NCBI GenBank assembly: GCA_029378245.1 | Contig: JARKIF010000009.1 | Location: forward strand, 2,294,001 to 2,358,000 | Direction of reading: 5' to 3' | From: Roridomyces roridus | Taxonomy: Eukaryota; Basidiomycota; Agaricomycetes; Agaricales; Mycenaceae | DNA length: 64,000 nt | Shown: piece by piece, positions 46,953-56,653 of the stretch | Numbering within the stretch: the first letter of the stretch is position 1 | Layout of the letters: each line of letters begins with the position of its first letter | The notes under the pieces: model-generated | What the model was told of the DNA's origin: nothing | Database searches by the model: none | Seen by the model: the letters and a program-made list of their open reading frames with translations, nothing else | Translations under genes and position numbers: made by a program

Positions 46953-49444
46953 TCACAGTCTGGCACGTTCACCACCATGCTCCTTCTTTGCCTTGTCTCT
47001 AAGAACACGTCGCAGCTGAAAAAAAAAAATCAATATGGAACAGCACATATGAACATTCGCTCACAATCTTGCCAGACGCGTTCTTGGGAATGGCGTCGGT
47101 GAACACGACTCCGCCAGCAAGCCGCTTGTACGCTATCTTGTTGTCTGCGACGTACTTCATCAATTCAGCCTTGATCTTCTCTCCCTCGGTCGGCTTGCCC
47201 GCAACGCGTTTCGAGGACGCCTCATTGAGCACGACATACGCAAGCGGGATCTCACCCGCGTAGTCGTCAGGAATACCGACAACACACGCATCGGAAACGG
47301 TAGGGTGCAGTCTGCATGGCATGAGCAACAGAAAATATCCCAAGAAGGAGCTCACAATAGATGGCCTTCCAATTCAGCTGGGGCGACTTGGAAACCTTTG
47401 ACCTACATTGAGAGATTAGCCACCTCACTCTGGACATTCGCGATACTTACCTTGATGATTTCCTTCAGCCGGTCAACCACAAAGACCTCGGAATTCCTTA
47501 TGATGACTTCATCACCAGTTCTAACCCATCCGTCCACGAATGATTCTTTCGTCGCCACCTCGTTGTTAAGGTACCCCAACGCCATCGAAGGTCCAGTGAC
47601 AACAAGCTCGCCTTGTTCACCCTCCTTGCAGAGCGTACCGTCAGGCCGCACAACGCGGGCAACCACACCAGGGATAATCTGCCCCGCAGCGCCCGGCGTG
47701 CTCATCGACTGCCGACCGCCCAAGATGGCAACGGTGGTGCAAGTCTCCGTCATTCCTTCACAGAGGTCAGTCTCAAGCCGGCCAAAGAATGATATTGCCT
47801 GACCATAGCCCTGGCCAATGGCTGCGTCCGGGAGAAGCTTGCGCAGCCCGGTCAGAAGTTCGCCAGAGAGAGGGGCCGCGCCGGAGACGACAAATTTTAC
47901 TCGACTGAGATCATGCTTCTTGGTCGCTGGGTGCTAATGTAGAGTTTGAATGGCGTCTACAAGGACAGAAGAGATTTTACCTTGCAGAGAAGGACGATTT
48001 GAGGAGGAACGAGACTGTAAAAAGTCAACGATAAATCTTCACAGACCAAAAAATCTTACAAGAGGTGTGTGATCTTGTACTTGGTGACGCTCTCCAAGAA
48101 CTGGGTGAAATTGAACTTGGGAACCACGACGAGGGTGACCTAGACCGGTGTGAGAGCGAATAATTGAAACAAGGAAAGGATACAAACACCGGAGAAGAGC
48201 ATATAATGAAGCTAAGAGTTTTGAGTAGGAGGACCGGAACTGAATTGAATTCACGTACAACGACCACTAGACCATAAATATCTTCGGAAGGGTCAAGGAA
48301 AGGAACTAACAAGAGGCACAAGGTACCCACGGAAGAATGGAAGGACTAGGGAGCAATATTAGAACAGGTGACACCCACAGCGGGAAGCATACCTCCTACG
48401 GCAACGTCTCCTGGGTTCATGTGCTTCTTCTTGACAGTGGGATCCGTTATAGCATAGTGAGCCGCAGTTTGCAGAATGTTGGCGGTGAAGGAATAGTGGG
48501 GGATAATAACCGCCTGTGGGAGATGTAGAAAGTGGCCGGAACCAGTGAGAAACGGCAGACCTTTGGCTTGCCTAGAAGAAATCAGTACCAGCATACAAGA
48601 AATGAATATGACATACCAGTGGTGCCACTCGAGAAGCAATAAAACGCGACCTAGCGAGTTGCCGGTTAGGAGCTAGTATCGCGCCAAAAGATAGGCGAAT
48701 AGAAACCTTGGTTTTGGCTTCACCCGGTCGGAGCTTGCGTTCGACGTAGTTCGGGGGTTTGTTTGCACCAAATTCGACGAGTTTGGACAGGGTTTCATGC
48801 TTGCCCTTGTAAGGAGACGATGCAGAGGCCTCGATCACGGCTATGCGATCTGGGGAGAGGCCTACGACTTTGGCAGCGGCAAGAGCAGTGGGCAAAAACT
48901 CGACAAAGCAGAGTACGACAGCAGCTTTAGTCGTGCTGAGTTGATGAACAAGCTCATCGGCCGTATACCCAGGATTGGCGGGACTGGAATCCAGGTCAGA
49001 CTGAATCGTCGTGAAACCATCAATGAATACCCACGTTACAATCGCGCCAATTCTGTGTGTAGCCCAGATAGACACAGGGTAGTCGACGTGATTAGGGCTG
49101 AAGAGGCAGACAACGTCTCCTTCGCCTGAAACAGCTTAGTGTCCGCCGTGACGAAAGGGGTAGAGTAGTACCGATGTTCCATTTGATGCTGAGAGCATTT
49201 GCGAGACCAGAGCAACGGTACTTGAGCTGGGACGCGTTAGAGAGAGCCGGACACGACGAGGACGCGAAGATACCTCGTCGAAACCGATAGGGCGACCTGA
49301 ATGGTCCTCGATCAGGCAGGGAACGCCTTGGGGTCTCACAGGGCGGGCGGGGTGAGGGAAATCGAGGAAAAATTGGGGAAGTGTGAGGTCGTCAGGAACA
49401 TGGGGGACGGGAGTTGAGATTGTCGGTGTGGAGAACTCGTGCAT
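46953..49444 (-). CDS. 4-coumarate-CoA-ligase-like acyl-CoA synthetase with peroxisomal PTS1
   Basis: This ANL-superfamily enzyme activates a carboxylic acid with ATP and couples it to CoA. Motifs after splicing are YCFSSGTTGKPKAV (A3, phosphate loop), PFFHIYGLVVVLHYMLFSGV, VVVPKFNFTQFLESVTKYKI, GQGYGMTETCT (A5), VDGWVRTGDEV (A7), VDRLKEIIKVKGFQVAPAEL (A8) and PKNASGKILRRVL (A10 with catalytic Lys). The last residues are GGERARL; Ala-Arg-Leu fits the PTS1 consensus, so peroxisomal location is likely. The length of about 560 residues suits the 4CL/firefly-luciferase-like group. The substrate could be a phenylpropanoid or a medium-chain fatty acid. At least ten introns occur, and the neighbours give no pathway context. 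Confidence 0.9.
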
Positions 49445-49615
49445 GGTAGTCAGGAGCGAGGTGGGAGGGAGCCATTTCTTGGATTCTTATAACAGGGTCC
49501 GCTCACATCTCCGAGTTCGATCGCCGGGACCCTAACCGGGACTGACATCAAAATTCACACGCTACGCGGGGCGCCCTGTTCTGACACGCGACAAGGAGGC
49601 TTCGGAGTTTGCAAC

Positions 49616-50611
49616 ATGGATGAAGACGGCGAGCTTAGGAACCCCTTCCCTTCACCACCCTCCCACTACACGAAATACACCGCACACAATTTGTCTCTCC
49701 TTGCGCTCTACAATTCGCGACTTCCAGACCATCCAAATCCCGCGCAGCACCAGGTCCTTAGCGACCAGCAAGATGTTCCCGAGTGGCCCCTCACCCAACT
49801 CGAGAAACCGCGGATAGATTGGATTCTTGAAGAGCCAGATGCGTACTACGACGTGTTTGGTGACCGGTGGTTTGTATGCTCTGGTCTCTCTGCGCGCCGC
49901 GTCTTCCGTTCAACGCGCTTCCAGGTCAAAGACAGAATTCCATCGCTCTCCGAACTCGGTGGAAACCAACTTTACCCCGAGGATCCTTCAGTAGGTGTGG
50001 ACTGTAGTAGTCCGTCCGTTTCAGCAGTGGTTAAATATGCCTCAGATCGACGTCCAGCCTTGTTGTCCATCCTGCGTTCTCTTCTCGTAACCTACTCGCA
50101 ACTGACCTCCTCGGTGCTTGCTCCCCCACCAACTATGGACCAAACCGAGCCGCCAGAGTGGCAAGGACACGTCGAGTGGACCAACGTGCTCGGCCTGAAC
50201 CTCATGGCTGCCGCAAACGAACTGCGACCCGTCCAGGTACCCCGCGCTGCTTTCTCGTTTGAACCTATGCTAAATCTCCCACCCTAGGCCCGAGGCAATT
50301 TGGAACTTTTGATGCGAAGACAACTGGACCTCAGACGAGAGGAAACCAGACTTCTTCATGCAAAATGCGACGTGCTCGAGGCAAAATTAAAAGATTTGCG
50401 TGTTTCTGCCCAACTCATCTCTAATTTTGCAACGCAAGACAGCACTGAGGTAATGGACCTGGTCGAGACGGATGTTCCCGCTGCCGTATGTGGTTCTCCC
50501 GCCTGCCCAACTGCCAATTCGTTTATCTTATCACTCTAGGCGCCACCTCATCTCCACCCAATCGATGTCGAACAGGAAGATGTTCGTAGATGGGCTGAGG
50601 AAATAGGATGA
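49616..50611 (+). CDS. MED7: Mediator complex subunit 7
   Basis: Med7 sits in the Mediator middle module with Med21 and relays activator signals to RNA polymerase II. The N-terminus has LRNPFPSPPSHYTKYTAHNL, the Pro-rich Med7 start, then EKPRIDWILEEPDAYYDVFG, and after an intron RIPSLSELGGNQLYPED. The middle has RPALLSILRSLLVTYSQLTS and VEWTNVLGLNLMAAANELRP. After the intron ending at 50287 comes the coiled coil that pairs with Med21, ARGNLELLMRRQLDLRREET and LLHAKCDVLEAKLKDLRV. The last exon ends EDVRRWAEEIG. It is about 270 residues long, as usual for the family. Introns interrupt at about 49875, 49990, 50235 and 50490. Confidence 0.9.
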
Positions 50612-50656
50612 ACTTTTCGACTGTAGCATTATAATCACAACTTGTTTCTTTTTCTC

Positions 50657-52518
50657 TCAGTGCGCGTCCGCGCCCTTCTTGCCCCACTGGACCATTCTGA
50701 CCGCTCCATCCTGCCACGATTCGACTCTCTTCTGTGACAATAGCGAGACCGTACTCCTTGCTGTCCCGACGAACCCGATACTCCGAGATTGTATCACCGC
50801 GTCGATCAGAATAAAGTGCCTGAAGAGTCCTTGTTCAGTGCCCCGCCCACACCGGAGAACGGAAAAAAACACATACCAGTCTCCATAGAGCTCTTTCGTC
50901 CGCGAATGGTCCGGACGAGCCCACCCCAGCTCATAAACACCCTCCCACCAAGTGCTGTTCGTCTCATCCGAGGTGATGATGACATTCTTGACCTCGATCC
51001 CCTTGGTCTCCTTGATCTCGTCTTGCACCTCCTGCACGCGCTGCGCCATAGCCGTGAGCGGCGCGAAACAATCGTTGGTGTCGATCCCCGCTTCGCACCA
51101 GTCGGCGAAATCCGTGTGCCTGCAAACAGACCTCGGTTAGACAAAACAAGGCAATGATGAGTATCCTTTATTCTTACCGCACATGCACAGCGATAAACTG
51201 CAGGAAGATTAGGAACAGTACGATGCACCGGAAAGGTAGATGCTTACTGGTGGTATATCCGCAGCCTGGTGCAGACCGAACGCTTGGCGGATGTATACCT
51301 CAGCCAATCTCTCAAGAGTCGGTGTCCATCTCAGGTACTGCCCAACAGATCGCCATGCCGGACTATAATCTTTGGAAAGCTCATCCGACTGTTGGTTTAC
51401 AATCAGGCTAAGGCTCAGCACAATCAAGATGAGAACGCACCTCGTGCGCACTGATGAGATAGTACAACATATCAAAACACAACAGATGCTCGTCGGGCGG
51501 CAGCGTCGCATTATGTTTGGGCGAGGGGACCGGCGGGACCAAGCTCTCATTCCGAGTAGACGGAAACGCCAGCGTAGCAAGCGACCAAAAGGTACTGTAG
51601 CGGTCATGTTCAGCGTTCGGCAGCTTCTTCACCCAGTCCGGTGTCTTGGTATACGCTACACAAGTGAATCAGAAAAATGGCAATGGATGTGGAGGTGAAA
51701 CTCACAGACGTCCAAACCAAGAGACCAAGGCCCAAACGATTGCCGAGGGGCTGGGTCGTGGTACTGGATCGACTGCCACACGCCCCAGCAACCAAGTTCT
51801 TCATCCCGATTTCCCGTTTCCAACGCCTGATAATCCGACGGTCAGCACGCAGACAATCCCAGATTAAATGGAACCAACCTTGAGCTCATTCCACTCCAAC
51901 ACAGGCTTCCCAATCTTCTCGCGGAGGTACGGCAAATCAAAGACATGGCCAAAATTCAAAGCAGAAAACTCGTTGCCCACGGTGCTGAGCATTAGGTGGC
52001 TCGGCAAGAATGGGGGAATTACGGGCACGCGGTCCGTGATCAGGCCGAGGTATATGAGATTCATCTGCAGAGTGAGACATGAGTGCGAGAGGAGAATTCA
52101 TTGGCGTCGAAGACGCACCATTGTAATCACATCGTTTGCTGCATCGAGTAAGTAAGAGTGCTCTGAGAGTAGAACAGGACGCTCACACCAGCCGCCAGAA
52201 CCCCAAGATGTTATGTATTTAGTATCATTACGGAGGTTATCTGGGACAGTGTCAGAGCTGCACACAGTAACGCGTCAAACACTCACCTCTAAAAGACGTT
52301 GTCGGCGGCCCATTGACGGCTCGTATCGAGTCCCAAGGCTCGATAACTTGCAACTCCGTGTTTTTCGTCCTCCCAAACCACAGCGTCTGAGACTGACTTG
52401 ACAAATCCGAGTGCCACAGTGTGAAGAGGGCGAGACCAGTTAGTGTGGCGCAAAGAACGATGACCCAGACGAAGCGCTGGCGTGAGTGAAGGTTTTGACG
52501 AATGATTTTAGAATCCAT
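50657..52518 (-). CDS. Type II membrane protein, GDP-fucose O-fucosyltransferase-like
   Basis: The N-terminus MDSKIIRQNLHSRQRF precedes one transmembrane segment (VWVIVLCATLTGLALFTLW), the type II topology of Golgi/ER glycosyltransferases. The lumenal part has YITSWGSGGWTNDVITMMNL, RVPVIPPFLPSHLM, NFGHVFDLPYLREKIGKPVL and IAVHVRHTDFADWCEAGIDT. HxRxxDF corresponds to the donor-binding HVR motif of O-fucosyltransferases. Further on are NVIITSDETNSTWW and, in the final exon, FILIDAVIQSRSIGFVGTAR with STVSLLSQKRVESW, again typical of the GT-B fold end. It is about 500 residues long. An earlier ATG at 52608 would place the membrane segment further in. The sugar donor and acceptor are inferred from motif only; fungal members are poorly studied. 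Confidence 0.65.
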
Positions 52519-52833
52519 GATGATGGTTAAAGGAAAGTGAAAAAGTGAGACCGCAGACGCACAGACGCGGGACCCCTTTGCTTCGAGGTTCCGAGACGAT
52601 AGGGTCAAGGGACCATCTGAGACAATTTATCCGCCAGGAACAGAACGCTTGCTCAAATTGCTTTCCGATAGACAACTAGTTCTTGCATTGGCGATGGTGG
52701 TAGAGAAAACACAAGGAGATGTACAACACTTCCGCGGAACCAAATCAACATGGAGATGTGGAGCTCTGTGGAGCAATCTTGTAGAAAAAAAGGTCAGGGC
52801 AGACAGGGGTAGGACAGCCACCGAAACGGACCA
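52519..52833. other. Intergenic, nothing recognised
   Basis: This stretch separates the fucosyltransferase-like gene start from the 3' end of the small Cys-peptide gene. It probably contains that promoter and the small gene's 3' UTR. No other feature is seen. Confidence 0.5.
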
Positions 52834-52960
52834 TTATTTCTTGTCCTTGCCACAATCGCAGTCGGCACAGACTTCTTTGGTAGTTCCTTGGGTGGTGCAA
52901 TTGGCAGAAGGCTGTCGATGATGAGTGATGGTCAATCTAGTCAAAAGGACGACGGACCAT
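52834..52960 (-). CDS. Short Cys-containing peptide (26 residues), metallothionein-like candidate
   Basis: ATG at 52960-52958 is followed directly by GT, and a 46-nt GT...AG intron (52912-52957) separates it from a 78-nt exon ending at the stop 52834-52836. The product would be MPSANCTTQGTTKEVC followed by ADCDCGKDKK: 26 residues, four Cys, with C-x2-C-x-C clustered near the Lys-rich end. Without the intron the ATG frame closes after six codons. A TATA-like GTATAAAGGC lies about 50 bp upstream. Very short Cys-rich peptides with C-x-C motifs behind TATA promoters are typical of fungal metallothioneins, which hold Cu or Zn in the cytosol. Four Cys is few for this class, so it could be another small peptide. 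Confidence 0.5.
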
Positions 52961-53010
52961 CTTGGATGGTGGTGGGCGGGTCAAAGTTGAAGAAGCTCGA
53001 GGTCAAACGA

Positions 53011-53020
53011 GCCTTTATAC
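53011..53020 (-). promoter_or_regulatory. TATA box of the Cys-peptide gene
   Basis: GTATAAAGGC on the minus strand lies 51-60 bp before the start codon at 52960. It is followed by a C- and A-rich leader (CCGCCCACCACCATCCAAG) just before ATG, a common shape for strongly expressed fungal genes. Confidence 0.5.
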
Positions 53021-53169
53021 GGTTCTCTTATCTGATATCAATTCAGACCACATGAGCGACGGTGGGAATGCATGCAGATTATCGAGGATACTGTATTGTC
53101 AATTTGTATGTACGTCCAGATGATGCGACCATAAGAAGAAAGAGAACAGTTATCGTAACAAACCATCCC

Positions 53170-54688
53170 TCAACCTGCGTTGGGGTAGTCTTTAAAGTCA
53201 GGGAACTTGGGCTCGGGGTAATCCTCCCACGCCCTGTCTCCGTCTAGGAATCGGCGTAGTCGTGCGACCTGAGATGACAGATACATCACAATGATCTGCA
53301 TTTTCAGGTCCAGACTATGCTTCACGAGGTTCAAGACGTCTTCGCAGGTTCGAAGAGCTTGGGTTCGTGTCGTGACGAACATATTCCCGTGGAAGCCAAG
53401 CGATTTCAGGTTGTCGATCAACTCGCCAAATTCTGAACACCAGGCCAGGACGCCGAGCTGAAAGAGGATTAGAAAGTCGGCAGATGCAAGGATACATGAC
53501 GAACCTGGCCGTATTGCTTGTATCTCGAGTAAAGCACATTGGGTGCAGCGCTGAGAGCAAACTCGAAAGCTTCGTTCTGCTCAATCACGCCAGGATGTGG
53601 TACATATGTGTTGGGAACCGGCTGCTGCACCGGCGCCTAAACAATATTAGTACATGGGTTCAATACAACGGGAGGTACACACTTGTCTCTCGGGTGCATT
53701 TTGGAACCACGTGTAATTGGAGTAGTCGACCTCTCCGCCAAAGTCAACAACTTCGGCGGCCTGTTTTCCAGTGAAATCCATAGTGCCTTCGGTGGTGGGT
53801 GGTGTATCAAGTGTGGAAGGAGTATCAAGTGTGTCGGAAGCGTCGGGAGAAGGTGTCGCGCTGTGGTCTGATTCTGGCTCTACAGGGCCAGGTTCTTCAG
53901 AGGGCTTGGTAACAAGGTGTCATTCATGGTGAAATGCGGACAATGAACAAGTCGCACCTCGGAAACGGGGGTAGTTTCCTGTGGGGATGCTAGATGAACC
54001 GTCAATACGGGAACGATGAATGCGACAACATGAACATACGAGTTGTAGGTGGTGGATGATCTGCTGGGACTTGAACCGATGGAGGTTCTTCCTCAACTGG
54101 TTGAACGTTCCGGCTGAGCCAGGAAGGTGAAGGAGGAGAGAAAGAAACACGCGACGAAGCGGTGCTATCGACGAGTGAAGTGACGGACGGACTGAGCCCG
54201 CAAGGATGTACGTGCTGGTATTCGACGGGATGTAGTGGGATTTCCGGCCGATGAAAACGGCTGGACGGGTCGTGAGGTGGCCGGGGGCGAAAGAGATGCT
54301 TCGCAAATGTCTTGAGACGACGAAAAACGCGTCGGATGAAGGCTGGAGATGAGCGTTGAGGTCTCGCAGGATGAGATGTAGAGTCCGGTAAATGCGATCC
54401 GACCTGGAGTTTGGGAGAATCGTCAAGGCGGATGGGGAGGTCGGATGTGCCGATGAATTCGTAACTGCTCAAGGAGTTTGTGGGCCTACTGTGCGCCGAG
54501 CTGACGGAGCCGTTAAGGCGTCCTGGGGGTCTCGACGACAGCAGATGACTCTGAGCAGGCGTTGGATACTGCAAGCCTTAATCGAGGACCTGCAGAAAAT
54601 CAAGGATCGTGGCCGACCGATTAAAAGTCGTATACTGCACGGAAACCTCGTGTAGGGTACTCGAGGCGGCAGGATCAAGAGTAGCCAT
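53170..54688 (-). CDS. Conserved hypothetical protein
   Basis: I do not recognise this gene. It starts MATLDPAASSTLHEVSVQYT (54688), and a 39-nt intron joins SATILDFLQ to SHLLSSRPPGRLNG. A disordered, Arg/Pro-rich part follows (AFIRRVFRRLKTFAKHLFRP), then two short introns and PSEEPGPVEPESDH. The ordered part reads DFGGEVDYSNYTWFQNAPER, then VIEQNEAFEFALSAAPNVLY and SRYKQYGQLGVLAWCSEFGE. It goes on with LIDNLKSLGFHGNMFVTTRT, QALRTCEDVLNLVKHSLDLK and MQIIVMYLSSQVARLRRFLD. The end is YPEPKFPDFKDYPNAG. The C-terminal domain is probably all-helical. It is about 400 residues long. All splice junctions keep the frame, which supports a functional gene. Confidence 0.7.
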
Positions 54689-54838
54689 CAAACGTCAGGC
54701 CGGCTACGGCAAAATCGGAGTTGACGCGCAGCCAACTTGCAGCCAGCACGCAGCGCTGACGAGTGCGCACCAATTTTTTTATACTACAGAGATACATACA
54801 TGGGAACGGAAAGCACGAAAATCAAGAAAGGAAAAGGT

Positions 54839-56533
54839 TCAAGACTCAAAATCAATGAGGTTTTCCGACCGACCCCGCCGCACCCCAATCTTTTCCAAAA
54901 TTTGAACGCCAAACACGCCAGCCAAAACGTGCGCACGATGGGCTACTGGCCCAAAACGCCAGATTATGCTGGGACCAATTACGAACACCCACGAGGCAAG
55001 CAATACGAGAGAATCTCCGAAACGAGCGTAGAGTGTGCGGGTCGAGTCGAAAGGATACCGGATGCCTATCGTCAGAGACCACGAACCCTCGGAGACCTGA
55101 TAGACGTCGTTGTATCCACCGCCGGCGACACCACTGACGCCCCCTTTCCCTCCGTCGCACCACAACGCGATGCTGCCAATTTCGTTGGCGCGTTGCTTTA
55201 CCTCTTCCCACATGCGACGCCCGATCGCCGGGTCCCAGGTACGTGCGGGTGCCAGAATCAAGGCTGGTTTAGACGTCAAGTCTTGGAAAGGCGACGGCAT
55301 CGCAAAATCCAAGCAGATTGAAGACGTCAAGGAGATCGGCCGAGTTTTGTTCTCTGCCCACTCCCCTTTGTAGTGGTTTGGTGGGCTCAATGGGAAGGAG
55401 TATAGAGGTGGTGGCTGCGTTCCCGGAGTAAGGTAAGAAGATTCTGCGACTGGACGGGGTTCAAGGATCGTCGCTCGAGAGTAAAGTGTCAACTTACCTG
55501 GGACGAGATGACGCTTGAGGTACTCCATCTCGACTCTTGGTCCATCCGAGTGACGGGACAAGAGTGCTACTCCAGTGTGCCGTACATCGTTAATATCCTC
55601 TTCGAACGACACTGCCCAGTACGTGTACTGAGCACCGATCTTTGTCGCAATGTCCAAAAGCCCCGCTTCTTTCTCGCTCGCATTGCGGAAAGACACGGCT
55701 CCCTCTGGCCAAAGGACGATTTTGGCCGAGGTCAGGGTCCTGCTATGAGTGATATAATCTTCAACGGTGGGCGTAGTGTGATTGGTCCTCCAGAATGGCG
55801 GCAACGCACAACCCACTTCAAGTGGGGTGATTGAGCCACTGGGACTCACGGGCAAAGGAAGCCCGGAGGATAAGAAAGAAGGAATTGTGAGAGCTGCCAG
55901 GATGACAGCAAGGACTGTTCGACCAGTGGGCTGAGACCGCACCGAGTCGTCTTCGTCCGGATTGCCCATAAACCAGCTACCTATAGCCTGTGAGATGACC
56001 ACTGCCCAGGCACCTACGACCCAGTCGATTCCACCTGGGCCTACCCAGGGAAGCATCCAGTCATAACCCTGCACTCCGAGCACGGGGCTCCAAGAGGGCA
56101 ACCGACCTAGTGGCAAGACAAAGCTGGAAGAAATCCAAAGGCTGGACCAAATAGCAGGGAATACCACGATTTGATAGGCAGAACCCCACTTCTTGCATGC
56201 AAAGAAATCAATAGCAACTCCTGCTATGGCCAGGGCGGAAGTGATTGAGGCCGCCACAAGGACCACAGCGATCGAAGTGCCCGAGGTTGAGAGAGCACTC
56301 AGGGCTGGAGCCACTCGTCCAATAGAACCGAATAGGGACACGGATAGCCACAGAAGGGCGGTGTATCCGTAGTCGCGGTTGAACAGCCGCGGCGCGTACA
56401 GCAGCAAAATGGCCAAGGTCATTGTTAACGGCAAAGCCGATGGGGTCATGGAGAGGGCGTTGATAGCAAGAAACGAGGCAAGGGATATGTGAAAGACATG
56501 GGGGTGTTCGTGGATGAACACACGCAGTTTCAT
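54839..56533 (-). CDS. Membrane nitrilase-superfamily protein, apolipoprotein N-acyltransferase (Lnt)-like
   Basis: Six or so N-terminal hydrophobic segments (for example LTMTLAILLLYAPRLF, GTSIAVVLVAASITSALAIA and IDWVVGAWAVVISQAIGSWF) precede a carbon-nitrogen-hydrolase domain, the order found in bacterial Lnt. The Glu-Lys-Cys triad is visible as IVLWPEGAVSFRN (Glu), MEYLKRHLVP (Lys) and TSSICLDFAMPSPF (Cys). A last membrane segment (LVLLASWVFVIGPSIIW) precedes the end, ENLIDFES. The product would be 564 residues read straight through. A 48-nt GT-AG stretch (GTAAGT...CCGTCCAG, about 55451-55498) is in frame and probably an intron, joining HLVP to VAESSYLTPG. Lnt acylates bacterial lipoproteins; fungi lack that pathway, so the substrate here is unknown, perhaps amine or protein acylation in the endomembrane system. 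Confidence 0.8.
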   Translation of the reverse strand: MKLRVFIHEHPHVFHISLASFLAINALSMTPSALPLTMTLAILLLYAPRLFNRDYGYTALLWLSVSLFGSIGRVAPALSALSTSGTSIAVVLVAASITSALAIAGVAIDFFACKKWGSAYQIVVFPAIWSSLWISSSFVLPLGRLPSWSPVLGVQGYDWMLPWVGPGGIDWVVGAWAVVISQAIGSWFMGNPDEDDSVRSQPTGRTVLAVILAALTIPSFLSSGLPLPVSPSGSITPLEVGCALPPFWRTNHTTPTVEDYITHSRTLTSAKIVLWPEGAVSFRNASEKEAGLLDIATKIGAQYTYWAVSFEEDINDVRHTGVALLSRHSDGPRVEMEYLKRHLVPGKLTLYSRATILEPRPVAESSYLTPGTQPPPLYSFPLSPPNHYKGEWAENKTRPISLTSSICLDFAMPSPFQDLTSKPALILAPARTWDPAIGRRMWEEVKQRANEIGSIALWCDGGKGGVSGVAGGGYNDVYQVSEGSWSLTIGIRYPFDSTRTLYARFGDSLVLLASWVFVIGPSIIWRFGPVAHRAHVLAGVFGVQILEKIGVRRGRSENLIDFES

Positions 56534-56653
56534 GATGAGAGCAACTCGTTTGTGGGCGCTTGTTTATTAGTCCAACGAAGATATATCCGTAACGGTACAT
56601 GGAAAAAGTATGTCTAAATAGGTCCGTGGAATGCAGGGTATGAGTTGAGTGGT

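Noticed and set aside
46953..52518. Secondary-metabolite cluster around the acyl-CoA ligase
   Set aside because: The neighbours are mS23, Med7 and a fucosyltransferase-like gene; there is no polyketide synthase, NRPS, P450 or transporter.
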